NCBI GenBank assembly: GCA_034666985.1
Contig: JAXDKS010000027.1
Span: 139,912 to 203,911, forward strand
Source of the DNA: DATARR01 sp034666985
GTDB lineage: Bacteria > Acidobacteriota > Thermoanaerobaculia > Multivoradales > UBA5704
Reading direction: 5' to 3'
Length of the DNA: 64,000 nucleotides
How positions within the stretch are numbered: position 1 is the first letter of the stretch; the number at the start of each line of letters is the position of its first letter. Shown one piece after another: positions 53,984 through 62,923 of the stretch. Both the position numbers and the translations under genes were made by a program. The notes under the pieces were generated by a model that searched no databases, was not told the origin of the DNA, and saw only the letters and a program-made list of their open reading frames with translations.

Positions 53984-55645
53984 TCAGAGCTCCCCCGAGT
54001 GCGCCCGGTCGAGGATGAAATCGGCGGTGCGGAAGCTGATCGCGAAGAGGGTCAGGGTGGGGGCGGCACCTCCCGAGGTCGGCATGAAGCTGCCGTCCAC
54101 CACGAAGAGGTTGGGCACGGCGTGGGTCCGGCAGTGCCCGTCGAGGACGGAGGTGGCGGGATCGCGTCCAGCCCGGCAGGTGCCGTGGACGAGATAGGAG
54201 GACGTGCCGCCCACGATCTGGAGCCCGACCTCGTCCGCTCCCAGGTCGTCCAGGACCTCCAGGGCCCGCTGGCCCACCCAGTGGCCGGCTACGCGCTGGT
54301 GCGGCGGCAGGTCTAGGTGGATGCGCGCTACCGGCAATCCCCATTTGTCGCGCACTTCGGGATCGAGCTCCATGAAGGTGCGCGCATTGGGGAAGAAGTC
54401 GTGGAAGACCTCGACCTCGATCCGGCGCTCCTCCACGAAGTGACGGTGCAGCCGGGCAGCGAGCGTCTCTCCCCAGAGCGCTCCGTCCCCCGTGTCCGCG
54501 AGCGCTTGGGCCTCGGTCATGGGCTGGGGCTGGGGCAGCCCGAAGCGGATCAGCCCCCCCTTGTCGATCTCGCCCACGCCCGGCGGCAGAAAATAGTGAT
54601 CGAGGACGGAGCGGTCGAGAAAGGGGCGGCGCGCCGCGAGAGGGAGGCCGGGATGCCGGTCGAGCTGGAAAAGCCCGTAGCCCATCGTCACGCCGTGGAA
54701 CTGCAGGTGCCGCCCCACGAGGCCGTGATCGTTCGCCAAGCCGTCCGGGAAGAGAGACGACTTCGAGAGCAGCAGCAGCCGCGCCGACTCCACCGCCGAG
54801 CAGCAGACGCAGACCACGCGGGCGCGCACCTCGTGCTCGCCGCCGGTCTCGTCGAGCCAGAGGCACCCCGTGGCCCGCCCCCGGGCATCGAGGGTGATCT
54901 GTCGCGCCATGGCCCGCGGCACGACTCGGCAGCGTCCGGTCTGCTCGGCGCGGGAGAGCAGAGCCTCCTGGCTGCTGCCGCGCGCGCCCGTCGGACATCC
55001 ATACCCTGTGCAGAAGTCGCAGGGATCGCAGGCCGGCCGTCCCTGGTAGGGCCGCGAGTTGATGCCTCGCGGCGTGGGGAATGGATGCAGACCCTGCCCG
55101 CGGCAGGCCTCCTCCAGCCATGCCGTCAGCGGATGGGCCGGGAGCGGCGGCATCGGGTACGGCCCGGACCGCCAGCCCTCGAACGGCGAGGCGCCTCCCC
55201 GACCGGAAACGCCCACCTCCCGCTCCGCCCGCGCGTAGTAGGGCTCCAGGTCGTCGTACCCGAACGGCCAGTCGGCCACCTCCTCGTAGGGGCCGCAGCG
55301 CGACCGCACGCGGAAGTCGTCGGGGTGGAAGCGATACAGGAAGCTCCCCATGTGCACGGTGCCGCCGCCCACGCAACTGGCCGTCCACCCCAGCAGGGTA
55401 TGGACCGGCTGCCGCGTGTTGGGGGTCACGACCGTGTGCGGGTCCTCCTCCAGCCGAGGGAAGAAGACGCCCTGACGGAGGTCGAGCTCATCCTGTCCCC
55501 GGTAGTCGCCGCGGCTGAGCAGAGGCCCCTTCTCGAGCACCAGGACGTCGAGGCCGGCGCGGGCGAGGACGAGAGCCAGAGGGCCGCCGCCGGCGCCGCT
55601 GCCAATGATCAATACATCCGGCACGTCGGTCACGAGGCGCGGCAT
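53984..55645 (-). CDS. GMC-family oxidoreductase (gluconate-dehydrogenase large-subunit type)
   Basis: 553 residues. FAD motif LIIGSGAGGGPLALVLARAG near the start, VGGGTVHMGSFLYRF, a Cys-rich stretch CDPCDFCTGYGCPTGARGSS common in this subgroup, and C-terminal GGAAPTLTLFAISFRTADF with VVDGSFMPTSG. The expected catalytic His is in the region LVHGTCRAG or near. It oxidises an alcohol or sugar, passing electrons to a partner. The start is ATG 55645, overlapping the subunit-3-like gene by 16 bases; an upstream ATG at 55696 is less likely. Directly upstream of the lanthipeptide precursors on the same strand, so a role in modifying peptide or in its regulation can be proposed, but it may be unrelated. 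Confidence 0.9.
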   Translation of the reverse strand: MPRLVTDVPDVLIIGSGAGGGPLALVLARAGLDVLVLEKGPLLSRGDYRGQDELDLRQGVFFPRLEEDPHTVVTPNTRQPVHTLLGWTASCVGGGTVHMGSFLYRFHPDDFRVRSRCGPYEEVADWPFGYDDLEPYYARAEREVGVSGRGGASPFEGWRSGPYPMPPLPAHPLTAWLEEACRGQGLHPFPTPRGINSRPYQGRPACDPCDFCTGYGCPTGARGSSQEALLSRAEQTGRCRVVPRAMARQITLDARGRATGCLWLDETGGEHEVRARVVCVCCSAVESARLLLLSKSSLFPDGLANDHGLVGRHLQFHGVTMGYGLFQLDRHPGLPLAARRPFLDRSVLDHYFLPPGVGEIDKGGLIRFGLPQPQPMTEAQALADTGDGALWGETLAARLHRHFVEERRIEVEVFHDFFPNARTFMELDPEVRDKWGLPVARIHLDLPPHQRVAGHWVGQRALEVLDDLGADEVGLQIVGGTSSYLVHGTCRAGRDPATSVLDGHCRTHAVPNLFVVDGSFMPTSGGAAPTLTLFAISFRTADFILDRAHSGEL

Positions 55646-56061
55646 CGCGGGAGATCGGAGTGTGTCTCGGGGGTATCGAGGCCGGCGAACTTCCACCCCG
55701 TGCCGCCATGGTTGCCGCCGCGCGCGGGATGACAGAAGGAGCCCTCCAGGGCCAGAAGGACGAGCAGGCGGAGGACTTGCACGCCTTCGGGCCCAGAGCC
55801 CTGCGCGACTCGGTGGAGGATCTCGTCCTGCCGGGTCGGCTCGAGCCCTGCGAAGAGGGAGCCGCCATGATCGAGCGCCAGCCGGTCCAGGAGGTCGAGG
55901 GCCGCCATCACGGATGGCGCTCCCGGGTCCCTCGCCAGACGCCGCACGACGTAGTCGACCGCCCCCGCCTCGACCGCTCCCGGACCCGCGCCGGGTGGCA
56001 CGAGCCGCGCGAGGGCCGCGGTCAGCGTCGACCGTCTGCCGTCTGCCGTGCTCTCCTCCAT
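55630..56061 (-). CDS. Gluconate 2-dehydrogenase subunit-3-like protein
   Basis: 143 residues from ATG 56061; starts at 56100 or 56106 would overlap the GGDEF/EAL gene. LARLVPPGAGPGAVEAGAVDY, FAGLEPTRQDEILHRVAQG and the C-terminal SFCHPARGGNHGGTGWKFAGL are the usual blocks of the small subunit that stabilises or exports the GMC large subunit. A Tat signal is not evident. Coupled to the GMC gene by a 16-base overlap, confirming the pair. Confidence 0.82.
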   Translation of the reverse strand: MEESTADGRRSTLTAALARLVPPGAGPGAVEAGAVDYVVRRLARDPGAPSVMAALDLLDRLALDHGGSLFAGLEPTRQDEILHRVAQGSGPEGVQVLRLLVLLALEGSFCHPARGGNHGGTGWKFAGLDTPETHSDLPRCRAS

Positions 56062-56071
56062 GCTGGGCGGA

Positions 56072-58564
56072 TCATACTCCCGGGATCGAAGCTCCGTCAT
56101 TGCCATCCCTCGCTGGATGGCCGGCGCCTGCTCCTCGCTTGTGCCCGCTCCGCTCCAGGAACCGCTCGACCCCCTCCGAGTCGAGGGCGTAGCAAAGCAG
56201 GTAGCCCTGGCCATAATCGCAGTCCATGGCCCGGAGGCGCTCCAGTTGGCCCTCGGTCTCCACCCCTTCGGCCACCACCTCCATGTGGAGGCTGTGCGCC
56301 AGGCCGACCACGGCGCGGACGATCTCGTCCCGCTCGCCTTCCGGCCCCATGCCGCGGATGAACGAGCGGTCGATCTTCAGCACGCTCACGGGGAACTCCT
56401 GCAGCGAGCTCAGGGAGGAATAGCCGGTCCCGAAATCGTCGACGCAGAGGCTGATGTGGAGGGCTTTGAGATCCCTCAGGAACTCCACGGCCCCATCCGG
56501 GTTTTCGAGGATCGCGCTCTCGGTGATCTCCAGTTGCAGGGTCTCCGGCGGCAGCCCCGTCCGCTCGAGAATGCAGCGGATCTGCTCGATGAGATCGGCC
56601 TGCACGAGCTGCCGCCGCGACAGGTTCACATTGATCGCCAAGGGCGGGTCGGACGGATGCTCCTGCTGCCACCTGTGGGCTCTCTCGCAGGCTTCGGAGA
56701 GCACCCAGCGGCCGATCGGCAGGATCAGGCCCGTTTCCTCGGCCACCTGGATGAACTGGTCCGGAGGGACGAGGCCCCACACCGGATGCTGCCAGCGCAC
56801 CAGCGCCTCGAAGCCGGTCACCCGGCCATCGGTCAGGGCGATGATCGGCTGATAGTGAACTCCGAAGCTCTGGTCCTGGATCGCCCGCCGCAGATCGGTT
56901 TCGAGCCGCAGCCGGTCGAGCGCCTCCAGGTGGAGCGTCTCGTTGAACACCTCGTGCCGGTTCCTGCCCAGGGACTTGGCCCGATACATGGCCGCGTCGG
57001 CGTCGCGCAGCACCTCCTCCGGCCGCTCGTAGCCGGCCGTGCCGAACGCGATGCCGGTGCTGGCGTTGATGTAGACCTCGTTGCCGTCCACCTGGAGAGG
57101 GGCGGCCAGCCGGTCCTCGATGCGCCGCGTGAGCCTCTCGGCGTCCTCCGGGCTCCGGATATCGTCGAGCAGGATCGCGAACTCGTCGCCGCCCAGCCGC
57201 GCCACGGTGTCGCCCGGCCGCACGCAGGTCTCCAGGTTGCGGGCGATGGCCACGAGAGCCCGGTCGCCACTCAGGTGCCCCAGGCTGTCGTTGATCAGCT
57301 TGAAACGGTCGAGGTCGAGGTAGAGGACCGCGAACAGGGAATCCTGCCGCCGCTTGGCCCGCGCCAGCGAGAGACCCAGCCGGTCCAGGAAGAGGGCGCG
57401 GTTGGCGAGGCCGGTCAGCGCGTCGTGGAACGCGTCGTGAAGGAGTTGGTCCTCGACCTTCTTGCGCTCCGTGACGTCGGTCTGGGAGCCGGCGATCCGC
57501 GTCGCCCGGCCGTCGTCCTCGCACAGGGCGATCCCCCGGCTGAGCATCCAGCGATAGGTTCCGTCCCGGTGCCGCATGCGGTGCTCGCACTCGAAATGCG
57601 TGCCGGAGCACGCGTGAGTGCCCAGCGCCTCCTGCAGCTTCGGCAGGTCTTCCGGATGCACGCGCTCGAACCACTCGTGCGGGCTGCCGCTCAGCTCGGT
57701 CTCGCCGAACCCGAGCATCTCCTTCCAGCGCGGGGAGAGGTAGAGCTCGTTGCGCTCCAGATCCCAGTCCCACAACCCGTCGTTGGCCCCCTGGGCCGCC
57801 AGGGCGTAGCGCTCTTCGCTCTCGCGCAGGGCAGCCTCCACCCGGCGCCGCTCCTGGACCTCCTGCTCCAGCTCCCCCGTCCTCTCGCGCACCCGCCCTT
57901 CCAGGTTCTTGTTCAGGTCCACCAGGAACCGGGAGACCTTGGTGGCGACGAGGGTCACCACCAGGGTCGACAGGATGAAGCACAGCAGCTCCACCTGATC
58001 GGTGAGGTTCGCGACCCGGCGCATCCTGAGGCTCGCCTCCTGAACGTGCTGTCTCTCCTCCCTCTCCCACTGCGGCAGAAGCCTGGTGAGGATCGTGGTG
58101 CTGAGGGGGTCTGAGCGCAGGGAGAGCTCCGTGATGGCGCGCTCGTTGTCCACGCCGAAGCTCGCGTAGGCTTGCTGCCAGGAGGCGCGGAGGTCCCGCC
58201 AGTCCGCCGCGAACCGCTCGGCGATCGGGGTGGCGCTGCCGGGGATGGCCCGCGCCCGGGCGATCTCGGCCCCGATCTTCTTGAGCCGGTCCGAGAACAC
58301 GGCCCTGGCTTCCGGGCTCATCGGCCCGGGTCCCTGCTCGTTGAGCACTCCCGCCGTCAAGGCGATCTCCCGGTTGGCCTCGCTCAGGCGCTTCTCGATG
58401 GAGGTGATGAGGAGCTGGCGATCGATGCCGCGCCGCAGGTCCACGAGGGCCCTGGACCGGTTCCGGTCGCCCCAGACGTGGACTCCGAGATTGAGCGAGA
58501 AGAAGAGCATGATCGCCAGCAACGCCCCGAACAACCGCCTCTGCATCGCCATCGCCGCTCTCAC
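56072..58564 (-). CDS. Membrane PAS-GGDEF-EAL cyclic-di-GMP protein
   Basis: 830 residues. TM1 near 8-28, a periplasmic helical sensor (about 30-190), TM2 about 195-215, coiled coil, PAS domain (about 245-370, ends TDVTERKKVED), GGDEF (about 375-545) with ARLGGDEFAILL intact and an I-site RPGD five residues upstream, EAL (about 555-800) with GFEALVRWQHP and DDFGTGYSSL intact. Both diguanylate cyclase and phosphodiesterase activity are possible. The start overlaps the stop of the binding-protein gene by 4 bases (ATGA), so they form a pair. Confidence 0.93.
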   Translation of the reverse strand: MRAAMAMQRRLFGALLAIMLFFSLNLGVHVWGDRNRSRALVDLRRGIDRQLLITSIEKRLSEANREIALTAGVLNEQGPGPMSPEARAVFSDRLKKIGAEIARARAIPGSATPIAERFAADWRDLRASWQQAYASFGVDNERAITELSLRSDPLSTTILTRLLPQWEREERQHVQEASLRMRRVANLTDQVELLCFILSTLVVTLVATKVSRFLVDLNKNLEGRVRERTGELEQEVQERRRVEAALRESEERYALAAQGANDGLWDWDLERNELYLSPRWKEMLGFGETELSGSPHEWFERVHPEDLPKLQEALGTHACSGTHFECEHRMRHRDGTYRWMLSRGIALCEDDGRATRIAGSQTDVTERKKVEDQLLHDAFHDALTGLANRALFLDRLGLSLARAKRRQDSLFAVLYLDLDRFKLINDSLGHLSGDRALVAIARNLETCVRPGDTVARLGGDEFAILLDDIRSPEDAERLTRRIEDRLAAPLQVDGNEVYINASTGIAFGTAGYERPEEVLRDADAAMYRAKSLGRNRHEVFNETLHLEALDRLRLETDLRRAIQDQSFGVHYQPIIALTDGRVTGFEALVRWQHPVWGLVPPDQFIQVAEETGLILPIGRWVLSEACERAHRWQQEHPSDPPLAINVNLSRRQLVQADLIEQIRCILERTGLPPETLQLEITESAILENPDGAVEFLRDLKALHISLCVDDFGTGYSSLSSLQEFPVSVLKIDRSFIRGMGPEGERDEIVRAVVGLAHSLHMEVVAEGVETEGQLERLRAMDCDYGQGYLLCYALDSEGVERFLERSGHKRGAGAGHPARDGNDGASIPGV

Positions 58565-59079
58565 CTCCCCCCTGTCATCTGGACGACCAGTGGATATCCG
58601 CTCTCGCCGGGCTGCTTGCCGTCGATCCGCAGGACTTTCACGCCCTCCGGGATCTTGTCGGCGGGTACCAACGCGATGGCCCCTGGAATCCCGCGCGCCA
58701 GGCTCGCCGACATCGCGTTCGAGCCGGTGATCTTGGGCGCGATCGGGGCCCCGTCGTCGAACAGCTTGTTGATCCAGTGCTGCTGGTATTGAGCTTCGGT
58801 GTGTTGCTCAGAGATCTTGCCCAGGAGGATCTCCCGTTCCGGAGAGCCCCGGGGAGGCATCAGCAGGGTGACCGGCAGCCGGCTCGTCCAGAATTGCCGC
58901 TTGCCCAGGAAGATCTGCCGCAGCTCCTGCAGGCTGAGCTCGTCCACGGGCACCTCCGGGTGGACGATGACCGCGATCGGAACCCTGGTGGCGCCGGCAG
59001 TCGCGAGCGGGGGCAGCGCACCGAGAAGAACGGTGAAAACAAGCACGATCCAGCCACGGGCAACGCGGGTTGTCGGCAT
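58561..59079 (-). CDS. Small periplasmic phosphate-binding-like protein
   Basis: 172 residues with a signal peptide (GWIVLVFTVLLGALPPLATAGA). VPIAVIVHPEVPVDELSLQELRQIFLGKRQFW and SGYPLVVQMTGGR match the short PstS-like PBP family often found next to sensor kinases or diguanylate cyclases. It likely feeds a periplasmic signal to the PAS-GGDEF-EAL protein with which it overlaps by 4 bases. Confidence 0.82.
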   Translation of the reverse strand: MPTTRVARGWIVLVFTVLLGALPPLATAGATRVPIAVIVHPEVPVDELSLQELRQIFLGKRQFWTSRLPVTLLMPPRGSPEREILLGKISEQHTEAQYQQHWINKLFDDGAPIAPKITGSNAMSASLARGIPGAIALVPADKIPEGVKVLRIDGKQPGESGYPLVVQMTGGR

Positions 59080-59190
59080 CGTTGGGTGCGGATTTCCGGG
59101 ATCCGTGCGTTCTGCCCGGATTCCGGAAATCCGGCTTACAACAGTTTTGCAAGAACGAGGCCCGGAGCCTGCTGGAGGGGGTCCGCCCGC

Positions 59191-59694
59191 CTACATCACC
59201 GGACCGTCGGTCCTGGATTCCGCCTGCGGCAGGCGGCGGTCCCGATCGTAGGGCGGGTCCTCATGATCGGGCATCACGTCGTCCGGCCACTCCTTCAGCC
59301 AGCTCCTGCGAGCCCTTTCATCCGCGTAATACTTCATGTACAAGAACGTATGCTCCTCACTCCCGCTCCCGACCATGTCGATGTGACAGGCGTAGGCCGG
59401 ATTGTCGGGCATCAGGACCATCGGCTCGCGCAGGATCTCGCCCCACAATTCGACATACAGCTCGCGATCGCTCAGATGATCGGTGTTGTGGAGGAACGTT
59501 CCGAGCAGGGCGAGCATGTTGATGACCTCCCACAGCTTGCCACTGAGTTGCGAGTCGTCCAACTCGTCCGGTGGAGGCAGGGCCACGCCCGCCTCGGGCA
59601 GGACGACGGACAAGGCTTTGGGCTCTTCGCTCTCGAAGGCCGCGACATGGTCCCAGAATTCTTCTTCGAGATCATCCTGGTCATCCGTTGGCAT
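59191..59694 (-). CDS. Hypothetical protein
   Basis: 167 residues, acidic. LWEVINMLALLGTFLHNTDH and the HTFLYMKYYADERARRSWL region suggest a small helical fold. GGAGGGAG sits before the ATG at 59694. It overlaps the upstream gene by 14 bases, so the two are co-translated. No family recognised. Confidence 0.65.
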   Translation of the reverse strand: MPTDDQDDLEEEFWDHVAAFESEEPKALSVVLPEAGVALPPPDELDDSQLSGKLWEVINMLALLGTFLHNTDHLSDRELYVELWGEILREPMVLMPDNPAYACHIDMVGSGSEEHTFLYMKYYADERARRSWLKEWPDDVMPDHEDPPYDRDRRLPQAESRTDGPVM

Positions 59695-60229
59695 ACGTCT
59701 CTCCCTCCTGGAACCGTTCCACGATCCGCACCGGCATGGTCCTGGGCTGGTTGGCGGCCCTGAAAGCCTCCAGATACGGCTTGCTGGTGAAGACCAGCTC
59801 ATGCGCCGTGCCATCCCAGCCCCCGTACTCTACCGCCAGGCCAGGTGCCGCACAGGTCGGCACCATCAGCTTCCGGGCCTCCGTCCTGAGCTTCTGGCGA
59901 ATGGCAAGCCCCAGCAGCCAGACGGCCAGGGCAGCTCCCAAAAGCCAGGCCACCGTGGCGAAATCCACTTTGACCGCCATCAGCATCAGGACCGCCGCGC
60001 CGCTCCAGGCCCCTGCCCCGGACGTCCTCCTGGCCAACCGATCCTTTGAGACGTGCCGGGCACAACGCAGACAGTACGGGACCTCCCACCAGGACGTCGC
60101 CGGTTTGGCCACATTCGGGTCAGTCCTGGAGACGCTCGCCCGCAAATGGGTCTCCGGAGCCTCTCCGCAACAGGCGCAACAGCGCGGCCAGGTAAGGACG
60201 ATCGACGAGACGCGCAGGCTGTATCTCAT
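59681..60229 (-). CDS. Hypothetical membrane protein with zinc-ribbon-like cysteines
   Basis: 182 residues from ATG 60229. RCCACCGEAPETH and YCLRCARH resemble a zinc ribbon; then two hydrophobic segments (SGAGAWSGAAVLMLMAVKV, TVAWLLGAALAVWLLGLAI) and a C-terminal part (VPTCAAPGLAVEYGGW, HELVFTSKPYLEAFRAAN) that looks like a sensor of a short effector. The frame stays open to 60454 but earlier residues look random. Cotranscribed with the next gene. Function unknown. Confidence 0.65.
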   Translation of the reverse strand: MRYSLRVSSIVLTWPRCCACCGEAPETHLRASVSRTDPNVAKPATSWWEVPYCLRCARHVSKDRLARRTSGAGAWSGAAVLMLMAVKVDFATVAWLLGAALAVWLLGLAIRQKLRTEARKLMVPTCAAPGLAVEYGGWDGTAHELVFTSKPYLEAFRAANQPRTMPVRIVERFQEGETYANG

Positions 60230-60590
60230 AAGACCCCCAGTCTGAAGAGCGAGGCTCGGCTGGATCCATGCTACCGCGTACACCCCCGAAAAAGGAAGGG
60301 GATCCGTTCCCCTGGCGTTCCGGTGAGGTAGGATGTGATGCATGCACCGTTCGCCTGTCAGTTCAGGAGAGCCTGCCGCCGAGAGTTTCGATATCTGGTG
60401 AACGACGATGGATCCACCGCGGGGCCAATCGGACAGCGTCTTGATCGAGAGCATTACAGGACTCGGCCCCCTGTGCCAGGAGCTCGATCTTGCCCTGGGA
60501 GCTCTCTCGCGGACCCTTTCTCAGTGAGGGGCTGCCCTGTCAGCCGGCGCCTTCTCTCGCGGGCATCTCTCCCGGTTCCACCCGTACTTC
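60230..60590. other. Gene-free interval, 361 bases
   Basis: No frame here has a plausible start, ribosome site or recognisable protein. Probably holds the promoter of the minus-strand gene pair and the 3' end of the next gene. I see no repeat or RNA gene. Confidence 0.4.
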
Positions 60591-61301
60591 TCAGAACCTG
60601 GTTGCGTAGGCTGGTCCAGCCTGGTGCCATTGCTTGTCGAGCCCAGGCATCTGAGCTGTAATCTGTTCCTCGAGCTCTTCTTCGTCGATCAAATCCAACG
60701 TCCCGGTGAGCAACTGCTGCTGGGCCGACTTCAGCACCTCGAAGGAGGCGCGGATGCGGTGCTTCAGCCATTGCGGATGCGGATATTCCATGCGATATTG
60801 CTGCCATAGATCAAGATTGAAGGCCGGGTCCTTCTGCCACCTGTGCATCAGAAGCTTGGCCGCGGCAACGTGGGCGAGGAAATCGGAGAACTCGTCCGGC
60901 ATACGCTTCCCGACGAGCAGATCTGCGTGCTGAGCGAGTGCCGATTCCATGGCAGTGTTCGTCGGCATGAAAAGCTGCTCCATTCGCCGGCGATACTCGG
61001 CCATGCAATCCGCGTCCGGCGGAGGGAACGTGTCAGTGCCCGACGGTAGGAACGTTCGCTCGGCCAGCGGCCTGGTATCGTGAGAGAAGTGGACCACGAA
61101 CAGCATCCAGTTTCGCTCCCCGGCCTCATACAGCGCGTACAGAGGTCCATAGAGCTCGCTCAGTTGCCGGTTCAGGCGTTCAAGCTGCCCCGCGCGCTTG
61201 TCGTCCCGCCGCTTGGCCCAGGTTTGCCAGGCGAGAGAGACGACGGCACCCACGAGGCCTGCCAGGATCGAAGCCAGCGCGATCCACTCAGAGGGTTTCA
61301 T
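60591..61301 (-). CDS. Hypothetical protein with one N-terminal membrane anchor
   Basis: 236 residues. One transmembrane segment (WIALASILAGLVGAVVSLAW), then a charged helical cytoplasmic part (RAGQLERLNRQLSELYGPLY and RHRIRASFEVLKSAQQQLL-like). The LNxQLSELYGPLYAL pattern occurs in many uncharacterised membrane-anchored proteins. Function unknown. Confidence 0.7.
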   Translation of the reverse strand: MKPSEWIALASILAGLVGAVVSLAWQTWAKRRDDKRAGQLERLNRQLSELYGPLYALYEAGERNWMLFVVHFSHDTRPLAERTFLPSGTDTFPPPDADCMAEYRRRMEQLFMPTNTAMESALAQHADLLVGKRMPDEFSDFLAHVAAAKLLMHRWQKDPAFNLDLWQQYRMEYPHPQWLKHRIRASFEVLKSAQQQLLTGTLDLIDEEELEEQITAQMPGLDKQWHQAGPAYATRF

Positions 61302-61557
61302 GATGCACTCCTATTGAGGAACAGTCTGCTGTGACTCTCTGTCCAGCTCCCGACTCGATGTGACCTCCCCGCCCAAAGTATTTCAGGAGCGCGGCCTGCC
61401 GGGGCGCCCGATCCTCCCAGACGCGAGGACAACCTTCGCGCAAACGCGCGCTGATACCCGCGGCCGGCACCTTGAAGGGTAGAGGCGGACGGCAGGGTGG
61501 GCTGGCGGCGTTCGCCGGTGCCGGCCGTCGCCCGAACCTTTCCCTGGAGGACGAAAG

Positions 61558-61896
61558 ATGACGCGCATCCTGATGCTGACCCTGGTGCTGGCGCTCGCTC
61601 TCGGCTCGGCGCCGCTCGCCGCGCAGGAGAGCCCTTCTCAGCCGGACGCTTTGACGGCTCCGGTGATCCTCACGGCGGCTCTGGCGTCCTTCGCGCCGGG
61701 AGCCACTCTCTCGCGCTCTCCCGCGGGGCCCCTCAGCCCGCTGAACGGAGCGATTTTCCTGGACGATCCGGAATGCGAGAGCTCCTGCTTCCAGCAGTAC
61801 TACGAGTGTGCGAACAGTTGCTCGGCCTGCGACTCCTGCTCGTGCCAGCTCGCCCTCTGCCGAGCCGGCTGCGGCGTGCCGTATACGGGTTGTTAG
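61558..61896 (+). CDS. Secreted cysteine-rich small protein
   Basis: 112 residues. Signal peptide MTRILMLTLVLALALGSAPL ending AAQ. The last 42 residues contain ten cysteines, starting PECESSCFQQYYECANSC and ending GVPYTGC. Good Shine-Dalgarno (TGGAGGACG) before the ATG. No homologue recognised; it could be a disulfide-rich or metal-binding secreted peptide. Confidence 0.75.
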   Translation: MTRILMLTLVLALALGSAPLAAQESPSQPDALTAPVILTAALASFAPGATLSRSPAGPLSPLNGAIFLDDPECESSCFQQYYECANSCSACDSCSCQLALCRAGCGVPYTGC

Positions 61897-62043
61897 GCTC
61901 GCCACAAAATAACATTCCGCTTCCTGGAGAGGCTCGATTCCACCGAGGGACGGTGGGAGTCCTCGCCTCTCCCTTCTTGCTGGCACTGGAATTGCTGATT
62001 CCTCAGGATGCTGTACCGAACCGCATCTTGAGGAGATTGAGCT

Positions 62044-62892
62044 GTGAATCGAAAGAGCACGATCTGCGTCGTGTCGGTCATGATCCTGGCAGCGTTCAAC
62101 CTCGCGGAGGCCCAGGCGCCGCGCCCGTCCGCTCCACCCACGCCGCCGCCCGCGGGCGGGGCGGAGAAGCCCACCGGCGACGCCCTCGCCCAAGAGGCGG
62201 AGGGCAAGCCGAAGGAGCCGGACGAGAAAGAGGAGCCCAAGCCTCTCACCGGCAGGCTCGCCGCCGGCTTCAACTTCACCAGCGGCAACAGCAGCACCCG
62301 GAGCTTCAACGTGGCGTTCTCTCTGGAGTATGACCCGCGGACGAAGAACGTCGTCAAGGCCGACGCCTTCTATCTCCGAAACTCCGAGGAGGGCGCGAGC
62401 ACCGTCGACCGTACCTTCGCCCATTTCCGCGACGAGTACCACTTCCGGCCCCGCTGGTTCGCGTTCGGAGATGCTCAGTTCCTGCGGGACCGGTTCAAGA
62501 AGATCGACTCGCTCATCTCTCCCACCGCCGGCGTCGGCGTCCAGTTGATCAAGACCGAAGAGCAGGAGCTCACCGCGGATCTCGGAGCGGGTGCCGTCTT
62601 CGAGAAAGATACAGGCCTCGACCGCACGAGCAGCGGCGCGGTCCGAGCCGGCGAGAGCTACCTCTGGAAGATCTCGAAATCGGCAAACTTCACCGAGAGC
62701 GCCTTCGCGCTCTGGAAAACGAGCGACACGTCCAACGCCTACTACCACTTCGAGGCGGCGCTCGGCGCCGAAATCGCGGAGCACCTCGTGCTCAAGGTCG
62801 GCCTGATCGACGAATACAAACGAAAGCCTGTCGACCCTACCGTAAAGCGAAACGACGTCGCCGGCGTCGTGCAGATCGAGCTCAAGCTCTGA
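62044..62892 (+). CDS. DUF481-family outer-membrane beta-barrel protein
   Basis: 282 residues. GTG start with AGGAGATTG upstream. Signal peptide ends near LAEAQA, followed by a Pro/Glu-rich linker (about 25-65) and beta-strands typical of DUF481 (GRLAAGFNFTSGNSSTRSFN, VGVQLIKTEEQELTADLGAG, HLVLKVGLIDEYKRKP). C-terminal VQIELKL lacks a terminal Phe but ends in a strand. Function unknown. Probably cotranscribed with the Cys-rich gene 147 bases upstream. Confidence 0.88.
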   Translation: MNRKSTICVVSVMILAAFNLAEAQAPRPSAPPTPPPAGGAEKPTGDALAQEAEGKPKEPDEKEEPKPLTGRLAAGFNFTSGNSSTRSFNVAFSLEYDPRTKNVVKADAFYLRNSEEGASTVDRTFAHFRDEYHFRPRWFAFGDAQFLRDRFKKIDSLISPTAGVGVQLIKTEEQELTADLGAGAVFEKDTGLDRTSSGAVRAGESYLWKISKSANFTESAFALWKTSDTSNAYYHFEAALGAEIAEHLVLKVGLIDEYKRKPVDPTVKRNDVAGVVQIELKL

Positions 62893-62923
62893 TCGCCCAG
62901 GATGTCCAGCGTCCTGTCAGGCG

